Part shown: positions 43,585-51,177 of the stretch, piece after piece
Layout: each line of letters starts with the position of its first letter
Position numbering within the stretch: position 1 is the first letter of the stretch
Assembly: GCF_904067545.1 (NCBI RefSeq)
Contig: NZ_LR881183.1
Coordinates: 342,277-406,276, forward strand
DNA from: Thermococcus camini
GTDB taxonomy: Archaea; Methanobacteriota_B; Thermococci; Thermococcales; Thermococcaceae
Reading direction: 5' to 3'
DNA: 64,000 nucleotides
Position numbers and translations under genes: made by a program
The notes under the pieces: generated by a model
The model's database searches: none
Told to the model about the DNA's origin: nothing
What the model saw: only the letters and a program-made list of their open reading frames with translations

Positions 43585-44652
43585 TTAGGGGGAAAGTGAG
43601 AGTCTCATCGCGGCTCTTCGGTAAACTGGGTCGGTGAAGTAGTACACCCCTGCATCTTCGTCCTTCTGCACAATAAAGAGCCCCTCGCTTAGTGTCGAGA
43701 GCAACCTGCTCAGTGTATCCTCAGATATTCCCGTCTGAGCCATGTCCCTCCAAGATGCACCCAGTGCCAGCAGTTTGACAACGGCCCTCGCCTTTGGGCT
43801 CCTCCCCTCCAAAAGATGCTCCAGCTCCCTCGCGGCCTCTTTGACGGCCTCATCAATCGTAGTCTTCAGCGCAAGGCGGTGGTCTTTCTCTATGTACCTT
43901 TTGACGCCGTAGAGGTTCAGCCAGCCGGGTAAAGTGCCGAGCTCCCTAACGGCTTCCCTGATTTCCCAGTCCTGATACTCTATACCAAGCCTTTTAAAGC
44001 CCGTCCTGAGGAATTGCTCCGCGACGGTTTCTTTCCAGGGTGCGAGCCTTATCTCTATTGGAGGGCGTCCAAAGAGGGCTTCCCCATAAGTTGCATCGAA
44101 GAGCTTCTTTACGACTCCGGAATAGGAGCCGGTGAAGATGACGAGAAGGGAGTGGTTCTCATTGAAGGCCGAGCCCAGGGCCCTCAGAAAGTGCCTAATC
44201 CCCTGATGAATGCTCTGAACTTCGTCGAGAATGAGGATCGTGTTATTAAGTTTAAAAAGGGCATCTGAAAGGGCTCTCTTAGCGGAGACGCTTTTCTTCA
44301 GCTTGATTGAAAACCCGGCCCCTTTTGCCGACGCCGAGACCTCGGAGAGGTATTCTGACAGGGTGTCTATTATGGACTTTGGCAGTCTTCCAAGTATCTT
44401 CTCGGCAGCCTCCCTGAATGTCTCGGTGTCCCTCAAGTCCACAAAAATCACCTTGTAACCATTGTTCCTCGCGAAGGTGTTCGCACCGGCCAAAGCGAGA
44501 CTCGTTTTTCCCACCATTCTCGGTCCGAGGATGGAGACCCAACTTCCGGCGTTCAGTGCTCGGAGCAGTTTTTCAACCTCTTTCTCTCTTCCGAAGAGCT
44601 GTTCGGGCCTTTTCCTTGGTCTCTGGTCAAAGAAGATTTCTCCCCTTGGCAT
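43585..44652 (-). CDS. Archaeal ATPase of the COG1672 / PF01637 family (ATPase A)
   Basis: A 355-residue P-loop ATPase. It has the leading phrase LFGREKEVEKLLRAL, Walker A ILGPRMVGKTSLA, Walker B ILILDEVQ, the sensor strand VIFTGSYSG, and the family motif LFGRPPIEIRLAPW; a winged-helix C-terminus follows (ISEDTLSRLLSTLSEGLFIVQ). Relatives belong to the STAND-like class of signalling or selfish ATPases; the cellular role is unknown. It is a clear paralogue of the gene at 60 kb. Its start is preceded by a perfect 24-bp palindrome. Confidence 0.88.
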   Translation of the reverse strand: MPRGEIFFDQRPRKRPEQLFGREKEVEKLLRALNAGSWVSILGPRMVGKTSLALAGANTFARNNGYKVIFVDLRDTETFREAAEKILGRLPKSIIDTLSEYLSEVSASAKGAGFSIKLKKSVSAKRALSDALFKLNNTILILDEVQSIHQGIRHFLRALGSAFNENHSLLVIFTGSYSGVVKKLFDATYGEALFGRPPIEIRLAPWKETVAEQFLRTGFKRLGIEYQDWEIREAVRELGTLPGWLNLYGVKRYIEKDHRLALKTTIDEAVKEAARELEHLLEGRSPKARAVVKLLALGASWRDMAQTGISEDTLSRLLSTLSEGLFIVQKDEDAGVYYFTDPVYRRAAMRLSLSP

Positions 44653-44656
44653 CGAT

Positions 44657-44680
44657 ACCCCCCGAAGTACTTCGGGGGGT
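44657..44680 (-). promoter_or_regulatory. 24-bp perfect palindrome over the ATPase A start region
   Basis: The half-site ACCCCCCGAAGT is followed directly by its exact reverse complement. A TATA box (TTTAAAT, 44688-44694) lies just upstream, so the palindrome centre is about 22 bp from the TATA centre and covers the expected transcription start. One arm also supplies the G-rich ribosome binding site of the gene. The core AAGTACTT recurs at the paralogous gene near 60.18 kb. Confidence 0.75.
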
Positions 44681-44736
44681 AGCCCCCTTTAAATCTTTCG
44701 TCGAGTGGTTGAGGATAAACAGAAAAAACGAACGGC

Positions 44737-45345
44737 TTAAATCTTGATCGAGATTTCAGCTTTGTCGCTCTTTTTGAGCTGGATTGCGAAGAGGGCCTTT
44801 CTGATAGATTTCTTCCTGAGGAAGAAGATAACTGTCAATATAAACCCCAGCAGGGACCCAATTGATGAAACGAATATTAACAACCAGAACAGAGACCAGT
44901 TCTTTATCACCACCGTTCCTGTTGCAATACCGAATTCAATGAACGCTGTCCATATTCCAAGTAGCAACCAACTTATCAAAGCAGTATTCAACCCCTCATT
45001 GACATAAGGGATGCACTCGGAATAGGCAGCCCTAATAATCTCTATGTCCGAAACGTCTTTATTCCTATTGTCTCTGGTGTAAGCTTCAACGAATCTGTCT
45101 GGGTCTGCATGAATAAAGAATGCCATGATAAGGCCAAGGAACAGAATGCCGATTCCAACTGCCACACCGCTCATTCCCACAATTGTTCCCCAAGAGCTTT
45201 TGTTAAGATCAATGGCCAGAATTGTTGCTCCAACTCCAAAACCAAAAGAGATTACAAGAAACGCAATCTAGGGTTTTACATCAGCGTCCCAACCTTTTAT
45301 TCGACTTACTATCTCCTCAACGTTTCGTCCTGCCTTGACTTCCAT
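44737..45345 (-). pseudogene. Membrane protein gene interrupted by an in-frame TAG
   Basis: A frame of 202 codons starts at ATG 45345 after GGAGGGAG (MEVKAGRNVEEIVSRIKGWD). It hits TAG at codon 26 (45270-45268) and then continues in the same frame with coherent membrane segments (IAFLVISFGFGVGATILAI, GVAVGIGILFLGLIMAFFI, ALISWLLLGIWTAFIEFG, LFWLLIFVSSIGSLLGFILTV) and the tail AIQLKKSDKAEISIKI. The 147-codon part downstream of an internal ATG at 45180 could still be made alone. The simplest reading is a recent nonsense mutation. Confidence 0.65.
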
Positions 45346-45354
45346 CTCCCTCCT

Positions 45355-45400
45355 CCCTCCGGGTATTTATGTATTTCCCTCCTCCCGGAGGGTATAATAC
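45355..45400. promoter_or_regulatory. Inverted repeat in the divergent promoter of a toxin-antitoxin pair
   Basis: Arms CCCTCCGGG (45355-45363) and CCCGGAGGG (45384-45392) form a perfect 9-bp inverted repeat with a 20-base spacer, followed by the small palindrome GTATAATAC. It sits upstream of the UPF0175 antitoxin gene and just outside the start of the divergent membrane-protein gene. Its likely ligand is the antitoxin, which has a helix-turn-helix. Confidence 0.5.
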
Positions 45401-45442
45401 TGGGCGAAGGGGTTAAATACCGCCTGCCCAAATGTTAACTCG

Positions 45443-45697
45443 GTGGGAAAGGTGGAGATAGTTATACCCGATGACGTTCTCGTATCCATGAAGCTCCCGA
45501 AGTCTGAGGTGGAGAGAGAGTTAAAGCTTGAGCTGGCGGTGATTCTCTACTCGCGGGGAGTGCTATCTCTCGGGAAGGCGGCCAAACTTGCGGGGATTAC
45601 GAAGAGGGAGTTTTTGGAGGAGCTTGCAAGGAGAAAAATCCCGAGGCACTACACCGAGAGAGAGCTTGAGGAGGATTTGGACTTTGCCCGTGGTTAG
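45443..45697 (+). CDS. UPF0175 family antitoxin
   Basis: An 84-residue (or 81 from GTG 45452) protein with the UPF0175 pattern: an N-terminal strand (VEIVIPDDVLVSMKLP), then ELKLELAVILYSRGVLSLGKAAKLAGITKREFLEELARRKIP, which contains a helix-turn-helix, and the C-terminal toxin-wrapping part HYTERELEEDLDFARG. These proteins pair with DUF3368 PIN toxins, as here. A TATA-like TTAAATA at 45413-45419 places transcription start close to the GTG codon. Confidence 0.85.
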   Translation: MGKVEIVIPDDVLVSMKLPKSEVERELKLELAVILYSRGVLSLGKAAKLAGITKREFLEELARRKIPRHYTERELEEDLDFARG

Positions 45698-46175
45698 CGG
45701 CTCCACTCCGCTGATTCACCTCGCCAAGATCAGGAAGCTTGAACTCCTGAGGGAGTTCCTTGGAGAGGTTCTCATTCCAGAGGCGGTTTACAGGGAGTGC
45801 GTGATTGAGGGCAAGGGTTCGGAAGATGCGAAACTCATCGAAAACGCCGGCTGGATCCGGGTTGAGAGGATACGCGACGAGAGACTTAAGAAGTCCCTCA
45901 TGATCGAGCTCGACGAGGGCGAGAGCGAGGCAATAGTCCTGGCGATTGAAAAAGGGGCTGAGATGCTTTTGATGGACGACTACGATGGCAGGGAGATTGC
46001 CAGGGCTTTGGGGTTGAAAACCACCGGCACAATTGGAATCCTTCTGCGGGCGAAAATTGAAGGGCGGATTGAGGGCATAAAAGATGAGCTTGATAACCTT
46101 AAGGAAACGGGTTTCTGGCTGAGCGAGGAGCTTTACGGGAGAATATTGAAGGAAGTTGGGGAGACTAAATCCTGA
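45684..46175 (+). CDS. DUF3368 family PIN-domain toxin
   Basis: A 163-residue PIN-like nuclease partner of the UPF0175 antitoxin, whose gene it overlaps by 14 bases. Typical features are the start VVSGSTPLIHLAKIRKLELL, VLIPEAVYRECV, the acidic LDEGESEAIVLAIEKGAEMLLMDDYDGREIARALGL, and TTGTIGILLRAK. TTG 45684 is favoured because GGAGGA lies eight bases upstream; GTG 45690 is possible. Its last bases overlap a remnant of a membrane-protein gene tail on the other strand. Confidence 0.85.
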   Translation: MPVVSGSTPLIHLAKIRKLELLREFLGEVLIPEAVYRECVIEGKGSEDAKLIENAGWIRVERIRDERLKKSLMIELDEGESEAIVLAIEKGAEMLLMDDYDGREIARALGLKTTGTIGILLRAKIEGRIEGIKDELDNLKETGFWLSEELYGRILKEVGETKS

Positions 46176-46222
46176 TTGATATCTCAGCTCTGTTGCTCTT
46201 CTTGAGCTGGATGGTTAGGGCA
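46172..46222 (-). pseudogene. Remnant of the C-terminus of a membrane-protein gene
   Basis: Read on the minus strand it encodes TIQLKKSNRAEISIRI and a stop. This matches the tail AIQLKKSDKAEISIKI of the amber-interrupted gene 1.4 kb away. Nothing further upstream matches, so only the last codons survive, next to the toxin gene. Confidence 0.55.
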
Positions 46223-46325
46223 GTGGGTATAAAAAGCCGGGCGTTTTCTTGAGAGGATAAAACGAGCATTGTAGGAGATTGACAGTGGAAAATAAAGCCT
46301 CCGCCCTTAATGAATCCCCCCGAGA

Positions 46326-46565
46326 GTGGAGGTCAGATTTAAAGGCTTCATCGAGAATATCCTTCTCTTCGGCTCCTACGCGGGGAGTGCGAGAGGAGTT
46401 TGATGTGGACATTCTCAGTGTAGGTGACATTGATTTTGACGAGCTCATGGAGGTTGTGAGAGATATCCTCCCCGAATACGGAGAGCTGATAAGTCTGATA
46501 GTCATAAAGCCGGAGGAGTTTAAAAGAAGGGAGAATAGCTCCATAAGGGCGATTTTAAGTGGGGA
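46326..46565 (+). pseudogene. Frameshifted minimal nucleotidyltransferase (MNT-type)
   Basis: One frame reads VEVRFKGFIENILLFGSYAGSARG, the start of a nucleotidyltransferase motif (GSYA.G). The matching acidic strand EFDVDILSVGDIDFDELMEVV, then YGELISLIVIKPEEF, is in a different frame. The break lies at about 46393-46400, where two bases seem lost. A run of six C at 46316-46321 separates the only upstream ATG (46310) from this frame. MNT genes usually pair with HEPN toxins; no HEPN gene remains. Confidence 0.6.
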
Positions 46566-46573
46566 AAGGTGCT

Positions 46574-47419
46574 CTACTCCACAATCTCCACCCTATAGAC
46601 CTTCCTCGGGTTCTCAACGTGAATCTTGTAGACGTCCTCCTCGGTAAAGAGGCCGTTCTGGAGGAATGCCTTAGTTCTCTTCGGCACGGTCTTCGGCCCG
46701 AGAACTGCACCCGGTCTTCTCTTGTCGTCTATGTAGTCCGTCTCCATCATGAAGCGGTTCCCCTGCTCTATTGCCTCTTTGATGTTCTTCTTGCTCGCGA
46801 TGATGCTCGGGAAGACTCCGACCTCTTCTGCCACCTTCACGAGGGGCGGGGAGAAGTGCTTGACGACCTTGTACGGCTTTATTCCGACCTCTTTAACGTA
46901 CTTCCCAAGCTCGCGGAACTTCTCTTCGTCGAAGCTCTCGGTGTGGAGCTGAACCGCGCAGTCTGCCTCTTTGGCCAGAGTCATTCCATACTTCATCAGC
47001 TCGATGCTGGCATTCCAGATTTCCTCGCTTACCTCGTAGTGGGGCCTGCCTATCTCGCCTATGGCTATGGCCTTCCCCTCAAGGCACAGTTTTTGAGCGT
47101 ATTCGAGGGCCTTTATGACCTCTTTTTTGGCATAGCTTAATCCTTTCTGCTCCGCCAAATAGACGAACTCCGCAGGGTGAACACCAACGACGGCGTAGGC
47201 CTTGACAGGTGTCTCTTTGTTAATCCTCTCAACCAGCTCGATGTGAAAGTCCATCGCCTTCATGAAGTCCTCCGCTTTCAGCCCGGGGAAGCCGTAGTCG
47301 TGGGCCGTCTTATAGACAACGACGAGATGCGTTCCTCCGGCGCGGTGGAACTGCTTGACCGCCTCAAGGAAGAGGCCCTTGTAGGGGTCAACGTGGAAGT
47401 GGTCGTCCCAGATTATCAT
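46574..47419 (-). CDS. TatD family metal-dependent hydrolase
   Basis: A 281-residue TIM-barrel amidohydrolase. It has the first metal motif DDHFHVDPY (HxH), Glu in AIAIGEIGRPHY, HTESFDEEKF with the third His, VKHFSPP and the last acidic ligand in METDYIDDKR. TatD proteins are 3'-5' DNases, but this archaeal branch has not, to my knowledge, been assigned a substrate. The ATG follows GGTGAGAGT. It lies downstream of the small barrel protein and DUF257 genes, with close spacing. Confidence 0.88.
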   Translation of the reverse strand: MIIWDDHFHVDPYKGLFLEAVKQFHRAGGTHLVVVYKTAHDYGFPGLKAEDFMKAMDFHIELVERINKETPVKAYAVVGVHPAEFVYLAEQKGLSYAKKEVIKALEYAQKLCLEGKAIAIGEIGRPHYEVSEEIWNASIELMKYGMTLAKEADCAVQLHTESFDEEKFRELGKYVKEVGIKPYKVVKHFSPPLVKVAEEVGVFPSIIASKKNIKEAIEQGNRFMMETDYIDDKRRPGAVLGPKTVPKRTKAFLQNGLFTEEDVYKIHVENPRKVYRVEIVE

Positions 47420-47428
47420 ACTCTCACC

Positions 47429-47746
47429 TCAGGACTGGTAAACTTCTATGATTTCGCCCTCTTTGACCTTTAGAGCTCCCTCGAGGATCAGGGCCGCTTC
47501 ATCGTGCTCCACGACGAAATCCACCTTCCTGTTCCGGATGTGTATCTCCCTCACGAGCGCTATTCCCCCACCCTTGAGCTTGTAGCCTGGGTATATGACG
47601 CCCTCAAGCACAACGCCGCCCAGGACCTGCTTTCCGAGGACGTAGGTTACTCCAACCACCTGAAACCTGCCCGCGGGCTTTCGGGAGACGATTTGAACAT
47701 CTCCCCACTTTCTGCCCCTGCCGAACAGCCGGTCCAGTATTCCCAT
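47429..47746 (-). CDS. Small beta-barrel protein resembling translation-factor domain 2
   Basis: A 105-residue protein with a basic N-terminus (MGILDRLFGRGRKWGDV), followed by strands typical of the second domain of EF-Tu-like GTPases: FQVVGVTYVLGKQVLGGVVLEGVIYPGYKL, then VREIHIRNRKVDFVVEHDEAALILEG and VKEGEIIEVY. Isolated versions in Thermococcales have been described as RNA-binding, I believe, but I cannot confirm the name. GGTGAGAGC precedes the ATG, which overlaps the DUF257 gene. Confidence 0.7.
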   Translation of the reverse strand: MGILDRLFGRGRKWGDVQIVSRKPAGRFQVVGVTYVLGKQVLGGVVLEGVIYPGYKLKGGGIALVREIHIRNRKVDFVVEHDEAALILEGALKVKEGEIIEVYQS

Positions 47747-47750
47747 GCTC

Positions 47751-48416
47751 TCACCTTGCACTCCCGTCCAGGTATGCTATCATGTCGCCGTCGACTATCC
47801 TGAGGGTAGGCCCCTTGGCGAAGACGAGGGCGTGCCGCTTGTTCCGCAGCTGAATCCTTACGACGGTTGTGGCTATCTCCTCCAGCTCCGGTATCGGGTT
47901 GGTTCTGAGGGCGGAAACTACACTTCTGTTCAGTATGTAGAACGAGACGTGGCTCTCGTCTCCAAGCCGCTCCTTTATGGCCCCGGTCGTCATGTAGAAC
48001 TCGCGTTTGCTTTCAAAGAATGCGAACAGTCTCTCTATGCCGAGGGTTATGTGTATGTACCTCTTGCCGGGGGCCGCTTCTCTGAGGGCCTCCCTGTGCC
48101 GGTTCAGATACCTGGCGGCGTCGCTCTCTATGCCTATCCTCGCCACGACGTTTCCGATGCTCTTGACCCCGCCCGTTTTTATGACGCTGACATCTGAAAA
48201 ATCCTCGTCTATTCCGAGGAAACGGAGATGTTCCCTGACTACGTGAAGCGAATCCAGGATATCATCCACGTAAACGGGTACCCCCTTCTTTCTTCCGTAC
48301 TCTGCTATCAGATGGGTCATCAGGGCGGTCCCGTAGGGGGATTCGTTCTCCACCAGGATTACGTCGCCGAAAAAGACGCTGTCCAAATACTCATAAACCC
48401 TTTCCGTGGAAAGCAT
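47751..48416 (-). CDS. DUF257 family protein (first paralogue)
   Basis: A 221-residue protein of the Thermococcales DUF257 family, whose members look like RecA/KaiC-derived folds without a clear Walker A. Shared blocks with its neighbour are ALMTHLIAEYGRKKGVPVYVDDILDSLHVVREHLRFLGIDEDFSD and LGIERLFAFFESKREFYMTTG. The ATG follows GGTGATGCTTG, which lies inside the end of the upstream paralogue, so the two are cotranscribed and overlap. Function unknown. Confidence 0.82.
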   Translation of the reverse strand: MLSTERVYEYLDSVFFGDVILVENESPYGTALMTHLIAEYGRKKGVPVYVDDILDSLHVVREHLRFLGIDEDFSDVSVIKTGGVKSIGNVVARIGIESDAARYLNRHREALREAAPGKRYIHITLGIERLFAFFESKREFYMTTGAIKERLGDESHVSFYILNRSVVSALRTNPIPELEEIATTVVRIQLRNKRHALVFAKGPTLRIVDGDMIAYLDGSAR

Positions 48417-49080
48417 CAAGCATCACCTCCAGGCTCACCTCGTACTCCCTCTCCAGGAGTTCCCTTACCGGTGTTTTCAGGAAGGTTATCTTTGCGCTGA
48501 CCGGGGTGGGGGTTATCTCCACCACCGTGCTCGCGATGTACTCCAGCTCCGGCAGGGGGTTGAGCTCTAGGGTTGAGGCCACCTCAGTGTTCATCAGGTA
48601 CACAGCCTTTCTCTTCGTGTTTCCAAGCATCTTCTGAAGTTCAGTTATGAACAGATAGTACTCCCTGGGGCTGTGGATGAAGGCGAAGAGCCTTTCCAGG
48701 CCGAGGGCAATGTTTATGGAGTCGTTAATTTCCGCGAGTGCTTTTTTCATGGTCTCTTCATACTTTTTTATGTAAACAAGCGGCTCCGAGCTGAACTCCA
48801 CGTTGGCTATGACGTTTCCAACGTTTATCCTGCCGCCCGATTTCACGACGAGTGCATCGCTGAAATCCTCCTCGATTCCCCAGAACCTGAGGTGCTCCTG
48901 AAGAACATGAAGGGAATCAAAATTATCGTCTATGATTATCGGAACGTTCCTCTTCCTCCCGTACTCCATCAGCAAAAGGACGAGGAACTCGGGTGCGTAG
49001 GATGGATGGTACTTTACAAGAACGCTCTCCCCCGGCTGCACCGTGTTTATTACCCTGAAAAGCTCCTCGAGTTGCTCCAT
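48391..49080 (-). CDS. DUF257 family protein (second paralogue)
   Basis: A 229-residue paralogue of the previous gene with the same blocks: VLLLMEYGRKRNVPIIIDDNFDSLHVLQEHLRFWGIEEDFSD, GLERLFAFIHSPREYYLFITE and LNPLPELEYIASTVVEI. It differs in the N-terminus (MEQLEELFRVINTVQPGESVLVKYHPS). GGTGAGAGCC before the ATG fixes the start and excludes a 23-codon extension. Tandem duplication is evident from the colinear homology. Confidence 0.82.
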   Translation of the reverse strand: MEQLEELFRVINTVQPGESVLVKYHPSYAPEFLVLLLMEYGRKRNVPIIIDDNFDSLHVLQEHLRFWGIEEDFSDALVVKSGGRINVGNVIANVEFSSEPLVYIKKYEETMKKALAEINDSINIALGLERLFAFIHSPREYYLFITELQKMLGNTKRKAVYLMNTEVASTLELNPLPELEYIASTVVEITPTPVSAKITFLKTPVRELLEREYEVSLEVMLDAFHGKGL

Positions 49081-49170
49081 GGCTCTCACCGTTAAGAGTT
49101 TTACCATGGAGTGATATAAACATTTTGGGAGAATCGGGGGTTTGTGCACATGATTTGGGGTTTTGGACTG

Positions 49171-49187
49171 AATTAAATAAAAAAACA
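49171..49187 (-). terminator. Terminator of the sulfhydrogenase operon
   Basis: On the minus strand, shortly after the alpha-subunit stop codon, the sequence becomes TTTTTTTATTTAATT. This U-rich run is a typical archaeal intrinsic terminator; no stem is needed. Confidence 0.55.
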
Positions 49188-49192
49188 GCGTT

Positions 49193-50440
49193 TCAGAGCT
49201 TCACCAAGTGCACGGAGCAGGAGATGCACGGGTCGAATGCCCTCACCGTCTCCTCAAGCCTCTGCATCATCGTCCCCTCGTCGGCCTCACCGTACAGTTT
49301 CCTTGCCTCCTCCAGCAGGCTGGCCTCTATCATCGCGTGGTTCAGCGCGGTTGGGGTTATTATGTTGGAGTAAGCGACCTTACCGCTGGCGTCTATCCTG
49401 TAGTGGTGTATGAGTAGCCCCCTCGGAGCCTCGACGTAGCCGATTCCTTCCCCTTCCCTTGGCTCAACGGGGACGTTTTCCCCTTCGATGCCCCTATCGA
49501 GCAGGGTCTTTGCTATTTCGTTTGCCCTCTCAAGGGAATAGACCAGCTCTATCGCCTGGGCCAGGTTGTTGTAGCTGACGTAGCCGGTTTCCAATTTCTC
49601 CCTGTGCTCCTCAAAGAGCCTCCCGGCAGTGGGCGTGAGCATCTCCGACTTGAGGAGCAGTCTCGGCAGCGCTCCGACAAGGAAGGACTCGCCCTTGTAG
49701 CGGCTCTGCTTGGCGAAGCTGTAAACTAGGGAGTGCTCCTCTATCCTCTCGGTGTAGTGGAACTCCCCGGGTTCGTCGGATATCAGCTTTTCACCCCAGA
49801 GGTAGCCTTCGGTGGCGACGAAGTGTTTCGCTTTTGCCCCGTAGGGGTCTAACTGTGCGAAGAGCCTCACGGCACGTCTTGCCAGTCTTAGAAGGGCTTC
49901 GCTTTCCCTCTCTATCTCCTCCAGCTCGTCAACGGTTGGATACCTGCCGAAGCCGCCGGGCTTGACGTTTATGCCGTGTATCTCCCTGCCGCCCACCATT
50001 ACCCTGAGCCTGTTGCCAAAGGCTTTGAGCGCCAGTCCCTCCTTCACGAGTTCGCCGTGCTTCGTGGCCATCCTTATTGCGTCGGGGTAGCCGAAGACGT
50101 CAGGTGCAACGAGGAGGTATAGATGCAACGCATGGCTTTCGAGCAGTTCGCCTATGAGTCCGAGCTCCCTGAGGAGCGTTACCTCCTCCGGGACTTCAAC
50201 CCCAAAGGCCCTCTCGATTCCAATGACCGAGGCAACGCTGTGCGATAAATAGCAGATGGCGCATATCCTCGCTTCAAGGTCCGGGACATCGTAGTAGTGT
50301 CTTCCCAGGGTGAGCAGTTCGAAGAATCTCGGCCCTTCGATGATCTGAAGCCTGACGTCCTTTACCTCGCCGTCCTCTATGACTATCTCGGCTTTGCCGT
50401 TGCCCTCAACGCGCGTGAATTCCCGCATCTCAATCATCAT
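49193..50440 (-). CDS. Sulfhydrogenase / cytosolic [NiFe] hydrogenase, alpha (large) subunit
   Basis: A 415-residue catalytic subunit holding the NiFe site. The N-terminal ligand pair is in ARICAICYLSHSVA and the C-terminal pair in DPCISCSVHLVKL. This branch ends after the His-containing tail (HLVKL), where the maturation protease cuts in related enzymes, so only a few residues would be removed. It fits group 3b NAD(P)-linked hydrogenases of Thermococcales, closer in size to SHII than to SHI from memory. The ATG follows GAGGTGGGAGCC. It is last in the beta-gamma-delta-alpha operon. Confidence 0.92.
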   Translation of the reverse strand: MMIEMREFTRVEGNGKAEIVIEDGEVKDVRLQIIEGPRFFELLTLGRHYYDVPDLEARICAICYLSHSVASVIGIERAFGVEVPEEVTLLRELGLIGELLESHALHLYLLVAPDVFGYPDAIRMATKHGELVKEGLALKAFGNRLRVMVGGREIHGINVKPGGFGRYPTVDELEEIERESEALLRLARRAVRLFAQLDPYGAKAKHFVATEGYLWGEKLISDEPGEFHYTERIEEHSLVYSFAKQSRYKGESFLVGALPRLLLKSEMLTPTAGRLFEEHREKLETGYVSYNNLAQAIELVYSLERANEIAKTLLDRGIEGENVPVEPREGEGIGYVEAPRGLLIHHYRIDASGKVAYSNIITPTALNHAMIEASLLEEARKLYGEADEGTMMQRLEETVRAFDPCISCSVHLVKL

Positions 50441-51177
50441 GGCTCCCACCTCGCAAAGGTCTTGAACTTTCTCACGATGTACTCGTCATCGTAGCCGAGG
50501 CTCTTGAGTATCTCGTACTCGCTGGCCGGGTTCACCTCTCCTGGCAGGGGGCCTCTGCACCCTATGCACCCGAGGCCGGAGCGCACGCAGACGGCTTTGC
50601 AGCCGCCGTAGGTTATCGGGCCGAGGCAGGGAAGGCCTCTCTTCACCAGCACACACTCGTACTCGTTGAGCTTGCACTCAAGGCAGACCGGGTAGTCCTT
50701 TCTAACGGGCTCGATGCCCTTGGCGATGTCCATGAGCACCTGGTATACTTCCTCCTTGTCGTACGGACATCCCGGAAGGGCAAAATCAACGGCGACGTAC
50801 TCAACCACCGGTTTGGAGTCGAGGGCGCGCATCGGGTTCCCACCGTCTCCGTAGACTGCCTTCAGCTTCTCCCTGATGGGTAGCTCAACGCTCCCCTGAA
50901 CGGAGCCGTGGGTCGCACATGTCCCCAGGGCTATGAGGTACTCCGAGTGGTTCCTCGCCTCCTTGAGCAGGTTCAGGTCGCGCTGGGTCGAGACGGTTCC
51001 CGTTACGAGTGCCACGTCGTAGTGGTTCCCCTCGCTCAGGCTGGTCGCCATGTGGAACTCGGTTATCTCGTAGAACTCGAGGAGGTCAAAGAGCTTCTCG
51101 TAGAGGAAGAGAATGTTTAGTGCACAGCCGCCGCAGTCTGTAAGCTCGAAAACCCCCAGCTTGAGCTCCTCCATCAT
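50437..51177 (-). CDS. Sulfhydrogenase, delta (small) subunit
   Basis: A 246-residue electron-transfer subunit with three iron-sulfur clusters. The proximal cluster is near FELTDCGGCALNILF, IALGTCATHG and ALPGCPYD. The C-terminal clusters lie in CLECKLNEYECVLVKRGLPCLGPITYGGCKAVC and SGLGCIGCRGPLPG. The start ATG overlaps the end of the gamma gene (ATGATGA), and its own stop overlaps the alpha start, giving tight coupling. Longer upstream frames overlap the gamma gene and are spurious. Confidence 0.92.
   Translation of the reverse strand: MMEELKLGVFELTDCGGCALNILFLYEKLFDLLEFYEITEFHMATSLSEGNHYDVALVTGTVSTQRDLNLLKEARNHSEYLIALGTCATHGSVQGSVELPIREKLKAVYGDGGNPMRALDSKPVVEYVAVDFALPGCPYDKEEVYQVLMDIAKGIEPVRKDYPVCLECKLNEYECVLVKRGLPCLGPITYGGCKAVCVRSGLGCIGCRGPLPGEVNPASEYEILKSLGYDDEYIVRKFKTFARWEP

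Noticed and set aside
44657..44680. The 24-bp palindrome as a transcription terminator hairpin
   Set aside because: It lies downstream of a TATA box and immediately before a start codon, and no T-run follows on the strand of the preceding gene.
45268..45270. Reading the in-frame TAG as pyrrolysine
   Set aside because: Pyrrolysine is known from methanogens and a few bacteria, not Thermococcales, and no sign of its machinery is visible here.
47429..47746. Calling the small barrel protein a complete translation GTPase or ribosomal protein
   Set aside because: There is no GTP-binding domain and the length covers only one beta-barrel.
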